Source: Saprospiraceae bacterium
GTDB lineage: Bacteria > Bacteroidota > Bacteroidia > Chitinophagales > Saprospiraceae
Direction: 5' to 3'
DNA: 64,000 nt
NCBI GenBank assembly: GCA_020630775.1
Contig: JAHDIN010000007.1
Span: forward strand, 17,761 to 81,760
Below the pieces are notes generated by a model. That model was given only the letters and a program-made list of their open reading frames with translations. It did no database searches and had not been told where the DNA came from. The translations under genes were made by a program, and so were the position numbers. Of this stretch, positions 53,975 to 62,740 are shown one piece after another. Position 1 is the stretch's first letter, and the number at the start of each line of letters is the position of its first letter.

Positions 53975-54793
53975 ATGTCAGCAGTAAGTAAGCAAGCCAA
54001 GAGAATGACCACTCATGTATTAAAGCAGATGAAGGAAAAAGGTGAGAAAATAACCATGTTGACGGCCTATGACTACAGTATGGCCAAAATCATTGACGCT
54101 GCAGGCATTGACGTGATCTTAGTTGGAGATTCAGCTTCTAATGTGATGGCTGGACACGAAACTACCCTACCTATCACATTGGATCAGATGATTTATCATG
54201 CCTCCTCAGTAATTAGAGCTATAAATAAAGCATTGGTTGTTGTCGACTTGCCATTTGGCACCTATCAAGGCAATACTAAAAAAGCTTTAGCTTCAGCTAT
54301 TCGTATTATGAAAGAATCGGGGGCACACTCTGTTAAATTGGAAGGTGGTAAAAGCATTTTAGATTCTGTTACACGTATTGTATCTGCAGGCGTGCCTGTG
54401 ATGGGACATTTGGGCTTAACCCCTCAATCAATTTATAACTTTGGGACATATACCGTTAGGGCCAAGGAAGAGGAAGAGGCACAAAGACTCATCGAAGACG
54501 CTCAGCTTTTAGAAAAACATGGCTGCTATGCGATCGTTTTAGAAAAAATACCAGCTAAGTTGGCGAAGGTTGTTACCGCATCTATCAGTATTCCTACTAT
54601 AGGTATTGGAGCTGGCGGAGCTGTTGATGGTCAGGTCTTGGTTAGTCATGATTTATTTGGCATAACAAAAGACTTTAATCCTCGTTTTCTAAGAAGATAT
54701 ATGAATTTGTTTGAAGACATGACAAACGCTGTACAGTCTTACATTGGCGATGTAAAGTCTGGCGATTTCCCTAACGAAAAAGAGCAATATTAA
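53975..54793 (+). CDS. panB: 3-Methyl-2-oxobutanoate hydroxymethyltransferase
   Basis: 272 residues. Landmarks are [45 protein letters not shown] (metal- and substrate-binding), [30 protein letters not shown] and [22 protein letters not shown]. It makes ketopantoate for pantothenate and CoA synthesis, in the cytoplasm. The stop overlaps the mltG start by one base (TAATG), so these two are coupled although their functions differ. No panC or panD is nearby. Confidence 0.97.
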   Translation: MSAVSKQAKRMTTHVLKQMKEKGEKITMLTAYDYSMAKIIDAAGIDVILVGDSASNVMAGHETTLPITLDQMIYHASSVIRAINKALVVVDLPFGTYQGNTKKALASAIRIMKESGAHSVKLEGGKSILDSVTRIVSAGVPVMGHLGLTPQSIYNFGTYTVRAKEEEEAQRLIEDAQLLEKHGCYAIVLEKIPAKLAKVVTASISIPTIGIGAGGAVDGQVLVSHDLFGITKDFNPRFLRRYMNLFEDMTNAVQSYIGDVKSGDFPNEKEQY

Positions 54794-55818
54794 TGCTCAA
54801 AAAAACACTTTTAGTCCTCCTGGTTCTATTTATTCTATGCGGTGTCATAGGCTACAAATTTTACGGTTACATATTCAATCCTAATATCACGTTATCATCC
54901 AACCAGCAAGCGTTATTTATAAAATCAAAAACCAATCTTGAGGATTTGATTAAACAATTGTCAGATGCCAAAATCTTAAAGGATACTAAATCTTTCGAAT
55001 GGGTTGCTGATAAAATGCAATTTAAAAACATCAAGCCAGGGAAATATATTATTCAAAATAATTGGAACAATAAAGACCTAGTATCATTACTTCGATCTGG
55101 CAGGCAGTCTGAAGTAAAACTCACCTTCAACAACGTTCGGACCATTGAAGAATTAGCTGGAGCTATTTCAAAAATAATGGAAGCAGATTCATTGGCATTT
55201 TTAGATGCATTTCTTGATGAGGAACTTTTAAATGAAAAAGGATTGAATAAAGCCACGGCGCTTTCATTATTTATACCCAACACTTATCAAGTCTATTGGA
55301 GTCAAGAACCAGAAAAAGTAGTCAATAGACTGATTAAGGAACATGAAAAATTTTGGAATCCCCAAAGACTGGAACAAGCAAAAGCTTTAGAATTAAAGCC
55401 TGAAGAGGTGTATACCTTAGCTTCTATCGTGCAAAAAGAGACCAATGTCAATTCGGAAAAACCTACTATAGCAGGTGTTTACTTAAATCGCCTGAAAAAA
55501 AACATTCTGCTTCAAGCTGACCCAACGGTTGTGTTTGCTGTTGGAGACTTTGGTATCAGACGTGTTTTAAACAAACATCTAGAATTTGATTCGCCTTACA
55601 ACACCTACATGTATGAGGGTTTACCTCCTGGACCTATTTTCATGCCTGACATCTCATCTATAGACGCTGTGCTGAAGAGAGAAAAGCATAATTATCTATA
55701 CTTCTGTGCTAGCCCTGACAACTCTGGCAAACATCAATTTGCTAAGACCTTAACCCAGCATAACAATAATGCGAATAAGTATCGGAGGTGGTTGAATAAG
55801 CAGAGGATTTACAAATAG
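54793..55818 (+). CDS. mltG: Endolytic murein transglycosylase
   Basis: 341 residues with one N-terminal membrane helix (LLVLLVLFILCGVIGYKFYGYIF). A LysM-like segment is followed by the YceG catalytic domain: VYTLASIVQKETNVNSEKPTIAGVYLNRL with the catalytic Glu at about residue 216, LLQADPTVVFAVG, and SPYNTYMYEGLPPGPIFMPDISSIDAVL. MltG cuts nascent glycan strands in the periplasm and limits their length. It is coupled to panB by TAATG. The GAGGTTTAAAGG repeat begins just after the stop. Confidence 0.94.
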   Translation: MLKKTLLVLLVLFILCGVIGYKFYGYIFNPNITLSSNQQALFIKSKTNLEDLIKQLSDAKILKDTKSFEWVADKMQFKNIKPGKYIIQNNWNNKDLVSLLRSGRQSEVKLTFNNVRTIEELAGAISKIMEADSLAFLDAFLDEELLNEKGLNKATALSLFIPNTYQVYWSQEPEKVVNRLIKEHEKFWNPQRLEQAKALELKPEEVYTLASIVQKETNVNSEKPTIAGVYLNRLKKNILLQADPTVVFAVGDFGIRRVLNKHLEFDSPYNTYMYEGLPPGPIFMPDISSIDAVLKREKHNYLYFCASPDNSGKHQFAKTLTQHNNNANKYRRWLNKQRIYK

Positions 55819-56120
55819 GTTGAGAGGTATAGAGGTTTAAAGGATTTATGGGGAAGTAGATTGCGACTAATTCGATGTTATTAATAGGAACTTTGATTTT
55901 AGATTCAAGCTTATTAGTCGGATGGTTGATTGGTTTCGTTTTTTTCTTCGATAAAAGCAGTCTCAGTGAATCATTATAGTTTTGGTAATTATGATTATAT
56001 AATTGAGTTTAGCCCGTCAAAAATCTGTTTGACCGGAGGGAGTTATTTTTGACTAGATTTTTTTGGTTCGTTTTTTTATCAATGAAAAAAATGAACGGAA
56101 CAGTTTATTTAATGACAAAA
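55819..56120. other. 302-base intergenic region after mltG
   Basis: It starts with degenerate GAGGTATAGAGGTTTAAAGG repeats similar to those after miaE. It contains a weak GTCAAA/TTTGAC stem near 56017-56034 and several T tracts that may end the mltG transcript or the convergent lipoprotein transcript. I see no gene; the ORF at 56049 overlaps the lipoprotein gene antisense. Confidence 0.5.
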
Positions 56121-56699
56121 CTACCCTTGCCTAATAGCTTCAGTCACCTTATCCAACTTCATTTGAGTATTTCGATCTCCATAAGTGATGGTGCCTACGA
56201 GAACCATAACATCGTTTTGAATTTTTACAGTAAATTCTTGCGGTCTGCGACCTTTATTGTTATCGACTAATACCAATTCGCCTCTATCGAAGTGATAATT
56301 ATAGCGGCCGCCCCCTTCGATGTTTCCTCTTGTCCCATATTCATAGGTATGGTCGTTTTTGAAGTCGATCCAAACACCATTATATCTTCCTGGCTCGGAC
56401 ATTTTACCATCAAAGACAAATTCATACTCCCATACACCAGACTCAATAATAGCATACGTTTCTTTATGCGTTTTTAATCTATGGTTAAGAATGGCCAATG
56501 CTTGAGCTCTTAAACCTGGGATATCCATTTTGTCAGAGGCATTGATCTCTTCACCAGTACGCATTAAACGTTTAATTTCTTCAATAGCAGGATCAGCTGA
56601 AGGATCGGATTTAGTAGGCTGAGTTGGTGGTTCCTCTTTACACCCGATAGTTAAAAAGATCAGCAATGTGTAAAAACTAAAAAATGCGCTTAATTTCAT
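56121..56699 (-). CDS. Hypothetical lipoprotein
   Basis: 192 residues; lipobox Cys20 (IFLTIGC) followed by a Pro/Thr/Asp-rich spacer. A helical part (EEIKRLMRTGEEINASDKMDI...ILNHRLKTHKET) leads to a lipocalin-like set of strands (GVWEYEFVFDGKMSEPGRYNGVWIDFKNDHTYEYGTRGNIEGGGRYNYHF), the pattern of small beta-barrel or beta-sandwich lipoproteins. I do not recognise a named family. It is divergent from tilS, with only about 18 bases between the starts. Confidence 0.65.
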   Translation of the reverse strand: MKLSAFFSFYTLLIFLTIGCKEEPPTQPTKSDPSADPAIEEIKRLMRTGEEINASDKMDIPGLRAQALAILNHRLKTHKETYAIIESGVWEYEFVFDGKMSEPGRYNGVWIDFKNDHTYEYGTRGNIEGGGRYNYHFDRGELVLVDNNKGRRPQEFTVKIQNDVMVLVGTITYGDRNTQMKLDKVTEAIRQG

Positions 56700-56703
56700 T
56701 TTC

Positions 56704-56711
56704 TAACTTTG
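56704..56711 (+). promoter_or_regulatory. Candidate -7 box for tilS
   Basis: TAACTTTG matches TAnnTTTG. It overlaps the TTG at 56709 called as the tilS start and lies 6 bases before the GTG at 56718, so a leaderless message from GTG is possible. No clear -33 element was found. Confidence 0.35.
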
Positions 56712-56717
56712 AAAGTT

Positions 56718-58010
56718 GTGGTTTCTAGGTTCTTAATAAATATCAAGTCTAAGGAATTTTTTGATATAAAAAAAAGATTGCTCCTCGCTGTAAGTGGTGG
56801 TATAGATTCAATGGTATTGCTGCATTTAATGCAACAGACTGATTACCAAATAAGTGTAGCTCATATTAATCACAATACTAGGAATGGAGAATCTTTTAAA
56901 GATCAAAAATTTGTTGAAAACTATTGCAAAAATCAGGGTATAAAATGCTATACGACAAATTTTGAGCATCAACCTGACATCGGAAATTTCCATGATTTAG
57001 CCCGCCAATTCAGATACGAATGGATGAAATCCTTGGGTTACGACTACATTTTGACTGCTCACCATTATGACGACAACCTTGAAACGATCTTTTTAAATTT
57101 TATCAACGGACGGTCACTAATGGGGATTCCTCAGCAAAATGGTTCTATTATTAGACCAATGCTAGAATTTAAAAAAGATGAAATTAAAGACTACGCTCAA
57201 GTACAAAATCTAGAATATGTAGATGATAGTTCCAATGCCCAAACATCATATGACAGAAACTACATTCGCCATAACTTACTGCCTCAACTTAGAAAACGTT
57301 GGCCAGAATTGGATAATAAAATTTTGTCCCTTTCAAATAGAAAAAAAAACCAACATATCTTATTACAAGATTTGCTACATGAAAGTGACTACTTAAAATT
57401 AAAAGGAGAACAATACTTTATAGCTAAAGATAAATTAGGAAAGAAAATCTACTTGCTAGCCGAACTTATAAAACCATTCGGATTTAATACAACCCATGCA
57501 GAAAACTTAATCGCTTCTTGGGACAGTATTGGTGCTCAATTTCATTCTGATTCATTCACTATGCTGAATGATCGAAAAGACATAATTATAAGCCCCCTGT
57601 ATAAACAAATCAATCCAATTGAAATCGATTTAAATCAACTACCACAAACAGTGTCTTTTGGGCCTGCTCAACTGCAATTAAAATTGACGCATGCTTTTGT
57701 TAAAAATACGAAGCCTTCCATTGCTTACTTTCCTATTAATAAGCTCCAAAAAGAATTAACAGTAAGGACATGGAAAGAAGGCGATCACTTTCAACCTTTT
57801 GGTATGAATGGAAAAAGTCAAAGCCTAAAAAAGTTCTTCACCAACAACAAAATCAATCGTCTGGATAAAATATCGACACCTATAATATGCTCAGGAGAAG
57901 ATATTATTTGGATTGCTGGCATGCGGACTGACGATCGTTATCGATGCAGCGATGAACAGTCGTTTCTGAGAATAGCAATCGAAAAAATAAAATCTGCTAC
58001 TTTTTCTTAA
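56718..58010 (+). CDS. tilS: tRNA(Ile)-lysidine synthase
   Basis: About 430 residues. The PP-loop LLLAVSGGIDSMVLLHL binds ATP; HINHNTRNGES and ILTAHHYDDNLETIFLN are family landmarks, and RNYIRHNLLPQLRKRWPEL follows. The C-terminal domains include RTWKEGDHFQPFGMNGKSQSLKKFFTNNKI. TilS modifies C34 of tRNA(Ile)CAU to lysidine, which is essential for AUA decoding. GTG 56718 is chosen over TTG 56709 because the latter lies inside a -7-like box. The 3' end overlaps the convergent secreted protein gene by 14 bases. Confidence 0.95.
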   Translation: MVSRFLINIKSKEFFDIKKRLLLAVSGGIDSMVLLHLMQQTDYQISVAHINHNTRNGESFKDQKFVENYCKNQGIKCYTTNFEHQPDIGNFHDLARQFRYEWMKSLGYDYILTAHHYDDNLETIFLNFINGRSLMGIPQQNGSIIRPMLEFKKDEIKDYAQVQNLEYVDDSSNAQTSYDRNYIRHNLLPQLRKRWPELDNKILSLSNRKKNQHILLQDLLHESDYLKLKGEQYFIAKDKLGKKIYLLAELIKPFGFNTTHAENLIASWDSIGAQFHSDSFTMLNDRKDIIISPLYKQINPIEIDLNQLPQTVSFGPAQLQLKLTHAFVKNTKPSIAYFPINKLQKELTVRTWKEGDHFQPFGMNGKSQSLKKFFTNNKINRLDKISTPIICSGEDIIWIAGMRTDDRYRCSDEQSFLRIAIEKIKSATFS

Positions 58011-58863
58011 GCTTCCTATTTGTATTTAAAACCGGCTTGGGTCTTGGCGCATTATTTTCGCCATAACTATGATCGAAAAGTTTCTCATTATACCTATACA
58101 TGCCATCCTTTAATTCATATCCTTCATAAGTACCATCAGGCATATTTGTGGGGCCTTGATTAGGTAACTGCCCCATCCGCTTCATAAGGTGGTCATGGAC
58201 GATCATGCCTAAGCCAGGATTATAATTCAAGTTGACTTTTGCATCTGCAGAGTATTCAATCAATAGCTTACTATTGAACACCAATGAATCTTCTTTGTCC
58301 TGAAATATTTCCTCACCAAATTTGGCTGAGCCTGAAGCGAGATCCATGACATCAACCAACTTCGCATTTGTAAATCGATCAACTGTTTTGAATCCAAAAA
58401 CTAAAAACTTGTTGTCCTTATAAGGCAACATATTGTAATATAATGCCCCATACCAATCATCAGCAGATTGTTCTTCATATTGAAAAGATCGATCGAAACC
58501 CGTAGCTCTATTTAATTCGATCATAGATTTTTGATCTTGGAAAACAAAGCCGTAATAATCCGAAGGGGCTTCATCGTATTTTACTTGCCAAGAAACCAAT
58601 GCAACTGTCGAATCTGGACTATTAAGTACTAATAAGAATTTTAAAAAGCTAAAATCAATCAAACCTCGCGGTTGTTCTTCGCAGTATTCTTTAAATAGTC
58701 CATAAAATTGTTTTGAAGCATAGGCTTTATTTTCATCATCCAATGTATTGATCATGGCATCACCGTAAAAATTTAATTTAAACTTCAGATCTTCTGAATT
58801 GGATTGCGCCTGAGTAAAACTGATTGAAAAACATAGAATTATACCCTGTATGAAAAGCTTCAT
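57997..58863 (-). CDS. Secreted protein of unknown function
   Basis: About 288 residues from ATG 58863 (MKLFIQGIILCFSISFTQAQ), which provides a signal peptide. The ORF-track start at 58914 adds 17 residues that would mask it. The mature part is a mixed, mostly beta protein (FVFQDQKSMIELNR, FLVFGFKTVDRFTNAKLVDVMDL) ending in a very basic tail (NTNRKLKKK). No motif or sorting domain is recognised. A conserved feature may be GPTNMPDGTYEGYELKDGMYRYNEKLFDHSYG near the end. It converges on tilS with a 14-base overlap. Confidence 0.65.
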   Translation of the reverse strand: MKLFIQGIILCFSISFTQAQSNSEDLKFKLNFYGDAMINTLDDENKAYASKQFYGLFKEYCEEQPRGLIDFSFLKFLLVLNSPDSTVALVSWQVKYDEAPSDYYGFVFQDQKSMIELNRATGFDRSFQYEEQSADDWYGALYYNMLPYKDNKFLVFGFKTVDRFTNAKLVDVMDLASGSAKFGEEIFQDKEDSLVFNSKLLIEYSADAKVNLNYNPGLGMIVHDHLMKRMGQLPNQGPTNMPDGTYEGYELKDGMYRYNEKLFDHSYGENNAPRPKPVLNTNRKLKKK

Positions 58864-59037
58864 AAATCTCTTTTTTGTATTAACGCAAAAGCATCTAATA
58901 GGATTGTTAAGCAAAATTTAAACCGAATTTGTTGAGGTTATAAATACTACGAATCAAAAACTTAAAACCTTCCATATGAGCTATTTTAAATAACTTTTTA
59001 ATTAAAATTCTATTATCTTGAGCATACAGCTATTACT

Positions 59038-59256
59038 ATGACTGATATTAAGACAAGATTGATAAACAAAATCGACAAAATAAACGATGAAATCATCCTC
59101 CATCAGCTTTCAGAATTAATTAGTCATTCCGATCAAAGCATAACTGCAATTTTTTCTGAAGAGCAAATAGAATCTTTGAAAAAATCCCAAAATCAAATAA
59201 AGAATGGAGATTCTATGAGTCATGAAGAAGTTATGAAACTAATGGATAAAAATTAA
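59038..59256 (+). CDS. Putative antitoxin of a ParE/RelE-type pair
   Basis: 72 residues, hydrophilic and helical (MTDIKTRLINKIDKINDEIILHQLSELISH). A C-terminal segment (FSEEQIESLKKSQNQIKNGDSMSHEEVMKLMDKN) is like those of small antitoxins that precede RelE/ParE toxins; the S.EE......N final part is a frequent theme. Directly downstream, overlapping by about five bases, is a toxin-like frame (59252-59551) missing from the ORF track. The pair stands between the secreted protein gene and a peroxiredoxin-like gene. Confidence 0.7.
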   Translation: MTDIKTRLINKIDKINDEIILHQLSELISHSDQSITAIFSEEQIESLKKSQNQIKNGDSMSHEEVMKLMDKN

Positions 59257-59551
59257 AGTCGTATGGTCTAAAGATGCTAAAAATGAACTCCTTGAAATAA
59301 TAGAATATTGGAATAAGAAAAATCAATCTCCAACTTATTCTAAAAAGATTAGACTTCATTTAGAAATAGCTATCAACTTAATCCGGAAAAATGAGAAAAT
59401 TGGAATTAAATCTAATTACCAAAAAGTCAGAATGAGATTGATTCTCAAAAACTACTATTTGATTTACGAATTGAATGAAAATAAAATTAACGTTCTACAA
59501 TTTTGGGACGTAAGACAAAATCCTATTAGCACTAAATTTGATAGAAAATAA
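59252..59551 (+). CDS. ParE/RelE-like toxin with a non-canonical start (absent from ORF track)
   Basis: An open frame from a TAA at 59240-59242 to the TAA at 59549-59551 encodes about 99 residues: KIKVVWSKDAKNELLEIIEYW, then NQSPTYSKKIRLHLEIAINLIRKN, then RMRLILKNYYLIYELNENKINVLQFWDVRQNP. This is the RelE/ParE fold order, ending with the typical V..FWD.RQNP. No ATG, GTG or TTG precedes the conserved N-terminus; candidates are ATT 59252 or ATA 59246. It overlaps the antitoxin stop, which fits translational coupling. A start outside the standard set explains why it is missing from the track. The activity (gyrase poison or mRNase) cannot be told. Confidence 0.75.
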   Translation: MKVVWSKDAKNELLEIIEYWNKKNQSPTYSKKIRLHLEIAINLIRKNEKIGIKSNYQKVRMRLILKNYYLIYELNENKINVLQFWDVRQNPISTKFDRK

Positions 59552-59563
59552 GCTAGCTTCTAC

Positions 59564-60076
59564 CTACAAAGTACAAGACGCCATCAAAGAATCATAATCA
59601 GGTTTGTCTGAGGCTTTCTGATGGATGTAGCTATTGATGATTTCACCATCCTTAATGATGAAGATGCCTGGCATTTGAAAACTATCTCCTATGGCTGTTA
59701 ACGATACCTGATAGCCTTTCTTCTTAAGTTCGTATCCCCTAACCCAAGTTTGAAGACCAAACAACTGACTAAAATTGCCTTTGACTAGACCAAAGGTTTT
59801 ATAGACTTGACATTCAGGATCTGAAATTTGTTCGCATTCCCCTATGTCATTCTTTAGAAAAAAAGCATTAGCCTGATCAGGAGAAGACATGTGGGCAACA
59901 ACCAATTTTAAATTGAATTTCTCTAGTGTGGGATATCGCTTTGCTAAGTCATGCAGCGCTTCTTGACAGAAAACGCAGCCGAAATGCCGCAGGAAGATTA
60001 AGAACAAAGGTTGACTTAAAGACAAGTCATGCAACGACTTAGCTGAAACCGTTTTTATGTGCTTTAAGTCAACCAA
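59564..60076 (-). CDS. AhpC/TSA-like (peroxiredoxin-like 2/SelU-type) protein
   Basis: 170 residues with a thioredoxin fold. The redox motif is LIFLRHFGCVFCQEAL (C-x2-C) after the first strand; LKLVVAHMSSPDQANAFFL, ISDPECQVYKTFGLVKG and FQMPGIFIIKDGEIINSYIHQKASDKPDY complete the AhpC/TSA pattern. It is cytoplasmic, without a signal peptide. The family includes peroxiredoxin-like 2/SelU proteins with poorly known substrates. It is 11 bases downstream of mdh and on the same strand, so it is co-transcribed with it. Confidence 0.82.
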   Translation of the reverse strand: MVDLKHIKTVSAKSLHDLSLSQPLFLIFLRHFGCVFCQEALHDLAKRYPTLEKFNLKLVVAHMSSPDQANAFFLKNDIGECEQISDPECQVYKTFGLVKGNFSQLFGLQTWVRGYELKKKGYQVSLTAIGDSFQMPGIFIIKDGEIINSYIHQKASDKPDYDSLMASCTL

Positions 60077-60087
60077 TTATATCTATT

Positions 60088-61020
60088 TTAAAGTTTCATT
60101 TTCTTAAATGAATCGATTACAGAAGATACCGCTTTTACTGAAGTTCTTAAATCCTTCTTCTCTTCAGCATTCAACTTCAATTTCAATATTTGCTTGATAC
60201 CTTCTTTACCTAATTGTACTGGCACACCTAAGCACATATTCTTTACGCCATACTCTCCGCTTAACCATGCACAACATGGGAATATTCTACCTTCATCTTT
60301 TAAGATAGATTCTACCATTTGAGCTGCAGCAGCGCCAGGAGCGTACCATGCTGATGTACCCATCAATTTCACTAATTCACCACCTCCCTTCTTAGTACGT
60401 TCGACAATCTTATTTAGTTTAGATTTTGTGATCATATCTGTTACAGGAATACCTGCCACAGTTGTAAACCTTGGTAGTGGCACCATCGTATCACCATGAC
60501 CGCCCATTAAAATAGCCTGAATATCTTTAGGAGAAACACCTAATTCTGTAGCTAAGAATGCTCTGTATCTAGCAGTATCTAGAATTCCTGCCATTCCAAA
60601 AACTCTATGAGGCTTTAATTTGGAAGCTTTAAGAGCAGCGTAAGTCATAACATCTAAAGGATTTGACACCAAGATGATTATTGGATTCTTAGAATATTTT
60701 AAGATTGACTTTGTAACACTTACTACAATCTTCGCATTTGTAGAAATTAGATCATCACGGCTCATTCCAGGTTTTCTCGGGATACCTGCTGTGATCACTA
60801 CGATATCAGATCCTTTTGTGTCTTTGTAATCATCTGTACCAGTGATGGTCGTAGAATAATAATCAATAGGTGCTTGTTGCCAAGAATCTAAAGCTTTTCC
60901 TTTGGCCATATTACCTTTAATATCCAAAAGAACAATCTCCTTAACAATGTCTTTGTGAGCTAGAACATTGGCCACCGTTGCGCCAACATTACCCGCCCCT
61001 ACAACTGTAACTTTACTCAT
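60088..61020 (-). CDS. mdh: Malate dehydrogenase (LDH-like type)
   Basis: 310 residues. The NAD-binding GxGxxG is VTVVGAGNVGATVANVLAH, with Asp in VLLDIKGN selecting NAD. Substrate residues are AGIPRKPGMSRDDL (Arg), SNPLDVMTYAA, and GILDTARYR. The catalytic His is in LMGGHGDTMVPL. The PRKPGM loop marks a malate rather than lactate enzyme. It interconverts malate and oxaloacetate in the TCA cycle. It is followed by the peroxiredoxin-like gene. sucC, another TCA gene, is 1.7 kb away on the other strand. Confidence 0.96.
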   Translation of the reverse strand: MSKVTVVGAGNVGATVANVLAHKDIVKEIVLLDIKGNMAKGKALDSWQQAPIDYYSTTITGTDDYKDTKGSDIVVITAGIPRKPGMSRDDLISTNAKIVVSVTKSILKYSKNPIIILVSNPLDVMTYAALKASKLKPHRVFGMAGILDTARYRAFLATELGVSPKDIQAILMGGHGDTMVPLPRFTTVAGIPVTDMITKSKLNKIVERTKKGGGELVKLMGTSAWYAPGAAAAQMVESILKDEGRIFPCCAWLSGEYGVKNMCLGVPVQLGKEGIKQILKLKLNAEEKKDLRTSVKAVSSVIDSFKKMKL

Positions 61021-61057
61021 ATTAAGCTTTTATTTTATTTGTATTAATATTGCGCTG

Positions 61058-61065
61058 CAAATGTA
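61058..61065 (-). promoter_or_regulatory. Candidate -7 box for mdh
   Basis: TACATTTG on the minus strand matches TAnnTTTG and lies 38 bases upstream of the mdh ATG. The best TTG upstream is only about 13-17 bases away, shorter than the usual spacing. Confidence 0.35.
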
Positions 61066-61189
61066 TGGAATTCTTAATCAATATGAATTGGGAATTTAAT
61101 GCTTGAAATGTCTTGAATTTTCGAGCTTCTCGCTTTACAAGACATCAAAATTAATGGGTATAACTTACCTTTACAAAAAAGCATTTATA

Positions 61190-62731
61190 ATGATTATCAA
61201 ACAATATTTTTTAGCCTTATTGATCTCATTAGCTTTCGTGGCTAGTTTATCGGGGCAACATGCACAATGTGGAACGGTGCATGACGATGCATTCATGTCT
61301 GCTATTGAAGAGAACAAAAAGCATTTAGAAGAGACTTGGGCTAAATCCAGAGTAGAAATTTTTATTCCAGTCACTTTTCATAATTTAGGAACGACCAGTG
61401 GAGAAGGCTTTGTAGATGAAGAGTTATTGTATGAAGCGCTTTGTTTGATGAATCAAAGATATGATGAGACAGAGCTAAGATTTTATTTAAGCCGTATCAA
61501 CTACGTCAGCAACTCTGCACTTAATGTTAACAATTTTGGTACAAGTTCTGACATGAGTGGGATGAGAAATTTAAAAGATGGCGATGCCATGAATATCTTT
61601 CTTGTAAGTGACATTGTAGATGCCACAGGAAATCCTGTGGGTGTTGCCGGATACTATTCTGGTGGAGGCAATGACTTGGTTGTTGTGGCTAAAAACAACT
61701 TAAGCGACGAAAGATATACCTTAGAACATGAGGTAGGTCATTTTTTATCTTTGCCACATACTCACTTAGGATGGGATCAAACCTCCGCTAATGCCAATGA
61801 AAGAGGCGGCTATGATCCTCAGATACACGGTGATACCGTAACTATAACACAGGTTTCTTCTAGTCAGTCAGGAACGGTTTTAGTTGAATTAGTTGATGGC
61901 AGTAATTGCACTGTTGCAGCGGATAGAATTTGTGATACGCCACCTGATTATGGATTTGGCTTTTCATGTGGATGCTGCACCATGGTATGGGAGGTTTATG
62001 ATAAAAATGGTGATCGCATAGAGCCGATGATGGATAATGTTATGTCTTACTCAGAAAACTGTTCTCCTTACAGGTTTACCGAAGAGCAGACAATGACTAT
62101 GGTGACAGATTACAACTCGACGAGAAGAAGTTACCTACGAGGTGGTAATGTGAATGAATATAGACCTATTACTGAAGCGGCCAATATTACTGCACCAGGT
62201 CCAACTGCAGATATTTTTAATGGCGTACTTCTAGATTGGGATGATGTAACAAATGCAGACGAATATGTTGTAAAGATTGATGATGGTAATGGTGCGAGAG
62301 TATTTACTGTAACAGAATCTGAATTATACTTACAAGATTTGAATGCTGATGCTTTCTACTTATGGTCTGTATTACCAAGAAACCCATTTGGCTCTGTTTG
62401 TACTGCAATGGTTGAAACAAGAACATTCTTCACTGGTTCTAGCACAACAAGTACAAATGAGGTGTCTTCTATCCCTATGTTTAATATAGCGCCTAATCCA
62501 GCAAGCACTGATCAATCTATCAGATTTAGCTTACATGCAGATAAAGCGATGGATGCTCAGCTTGAAATGTACACATTTGAAGGAAAATTAATATATAATG
62601 CGCCAATTAGCATCCAAAGTGGATACAATGTCCAAACAATAAATCCTACTTTTGCACTCGAAAGCGGATTACATATCGTACATCTTAAAACCGCTGAAGG
62701 AATTATAACAGAAAAGTTAATCATAAAATAG
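61190..62731 (+). CDS. Secreted M43-type zinc metalloprotease with T9SS sorting domain
   Basis: About 513 residues from ATG 61190 (MIIKQYFLALLISLAF), which gives a signal peptide to LSGQ; the ORF-track TTG at 61103 adds 29 improbable residues. The zinc site is YTLEHEVGHFLSLPHTH (HExxHxxxxxH), and the Met-turn is NVMSYSENC, as in cytophagalysin/pappalysin-like M43 enzymes. Cys-rich GFSCGCC and NCSP sequences suggest disulfides. A fibronectin III-like domain (ADIFNGVLLDWDDVTNADEYVVKID) precedes a type A T9SS domain (MFNIAPNPASTDQSIRF...ESGLHIVHLKT). It is an extracellular protease that probably feeds peptides to enzymes such as the S46 peptidase. Confidence 0.9.
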   Translation: MIIKQYFLALLISLAFVASLSGQHAQCGTVHDDAFMSAIEENKKHLEETWAKSRVEIFIPVTFHNLGTTSGEGFVDEELLYEALCLMNQRYDETELRFYLSRINYVSNSALNVNNFGTSSDMSGMRNLKDGDAMNIFLVSDIVDATGNPVGVAGYYSGGGNDLVVVAKNNLSDERYTLEHEVGHFLSLPHTHLGWDQTSANANERGGYDPQIHGDTVTITQVSSSQSGTVLVELVDGSNCTVAADRICDTPPDYGFGFSCGCCTMVWEVYDKNGDRIEPMMDNVMSYSENCSPYRFTEEQTMTMVTDYNSTRRSYLRGGNVNEYRPITEAANITAPGPTADIFNGVLLDWDDVTNADEYVVKIDDGNGARVFTVTESELYLQDLNADAFYLWSVLPRNPFGSVCTAMVETRTFFTGSSTTSTNEVSSIPMFNIAPNPASTDQSIRFSLHADKAMDAQLEMYTFEGKLIYNAPISIQSGYNVQTINPTFALESGLHIVHLKTAEGIITEKLIIK

Positions 62732-62740
62732 ATAGTCAAT

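Noticed and set aside
56049-56270. 73-residue ORF before the lipoprotein gene
   Set aside because: Mostly antisense to the lipoprotein gene; composition is not protein-like.
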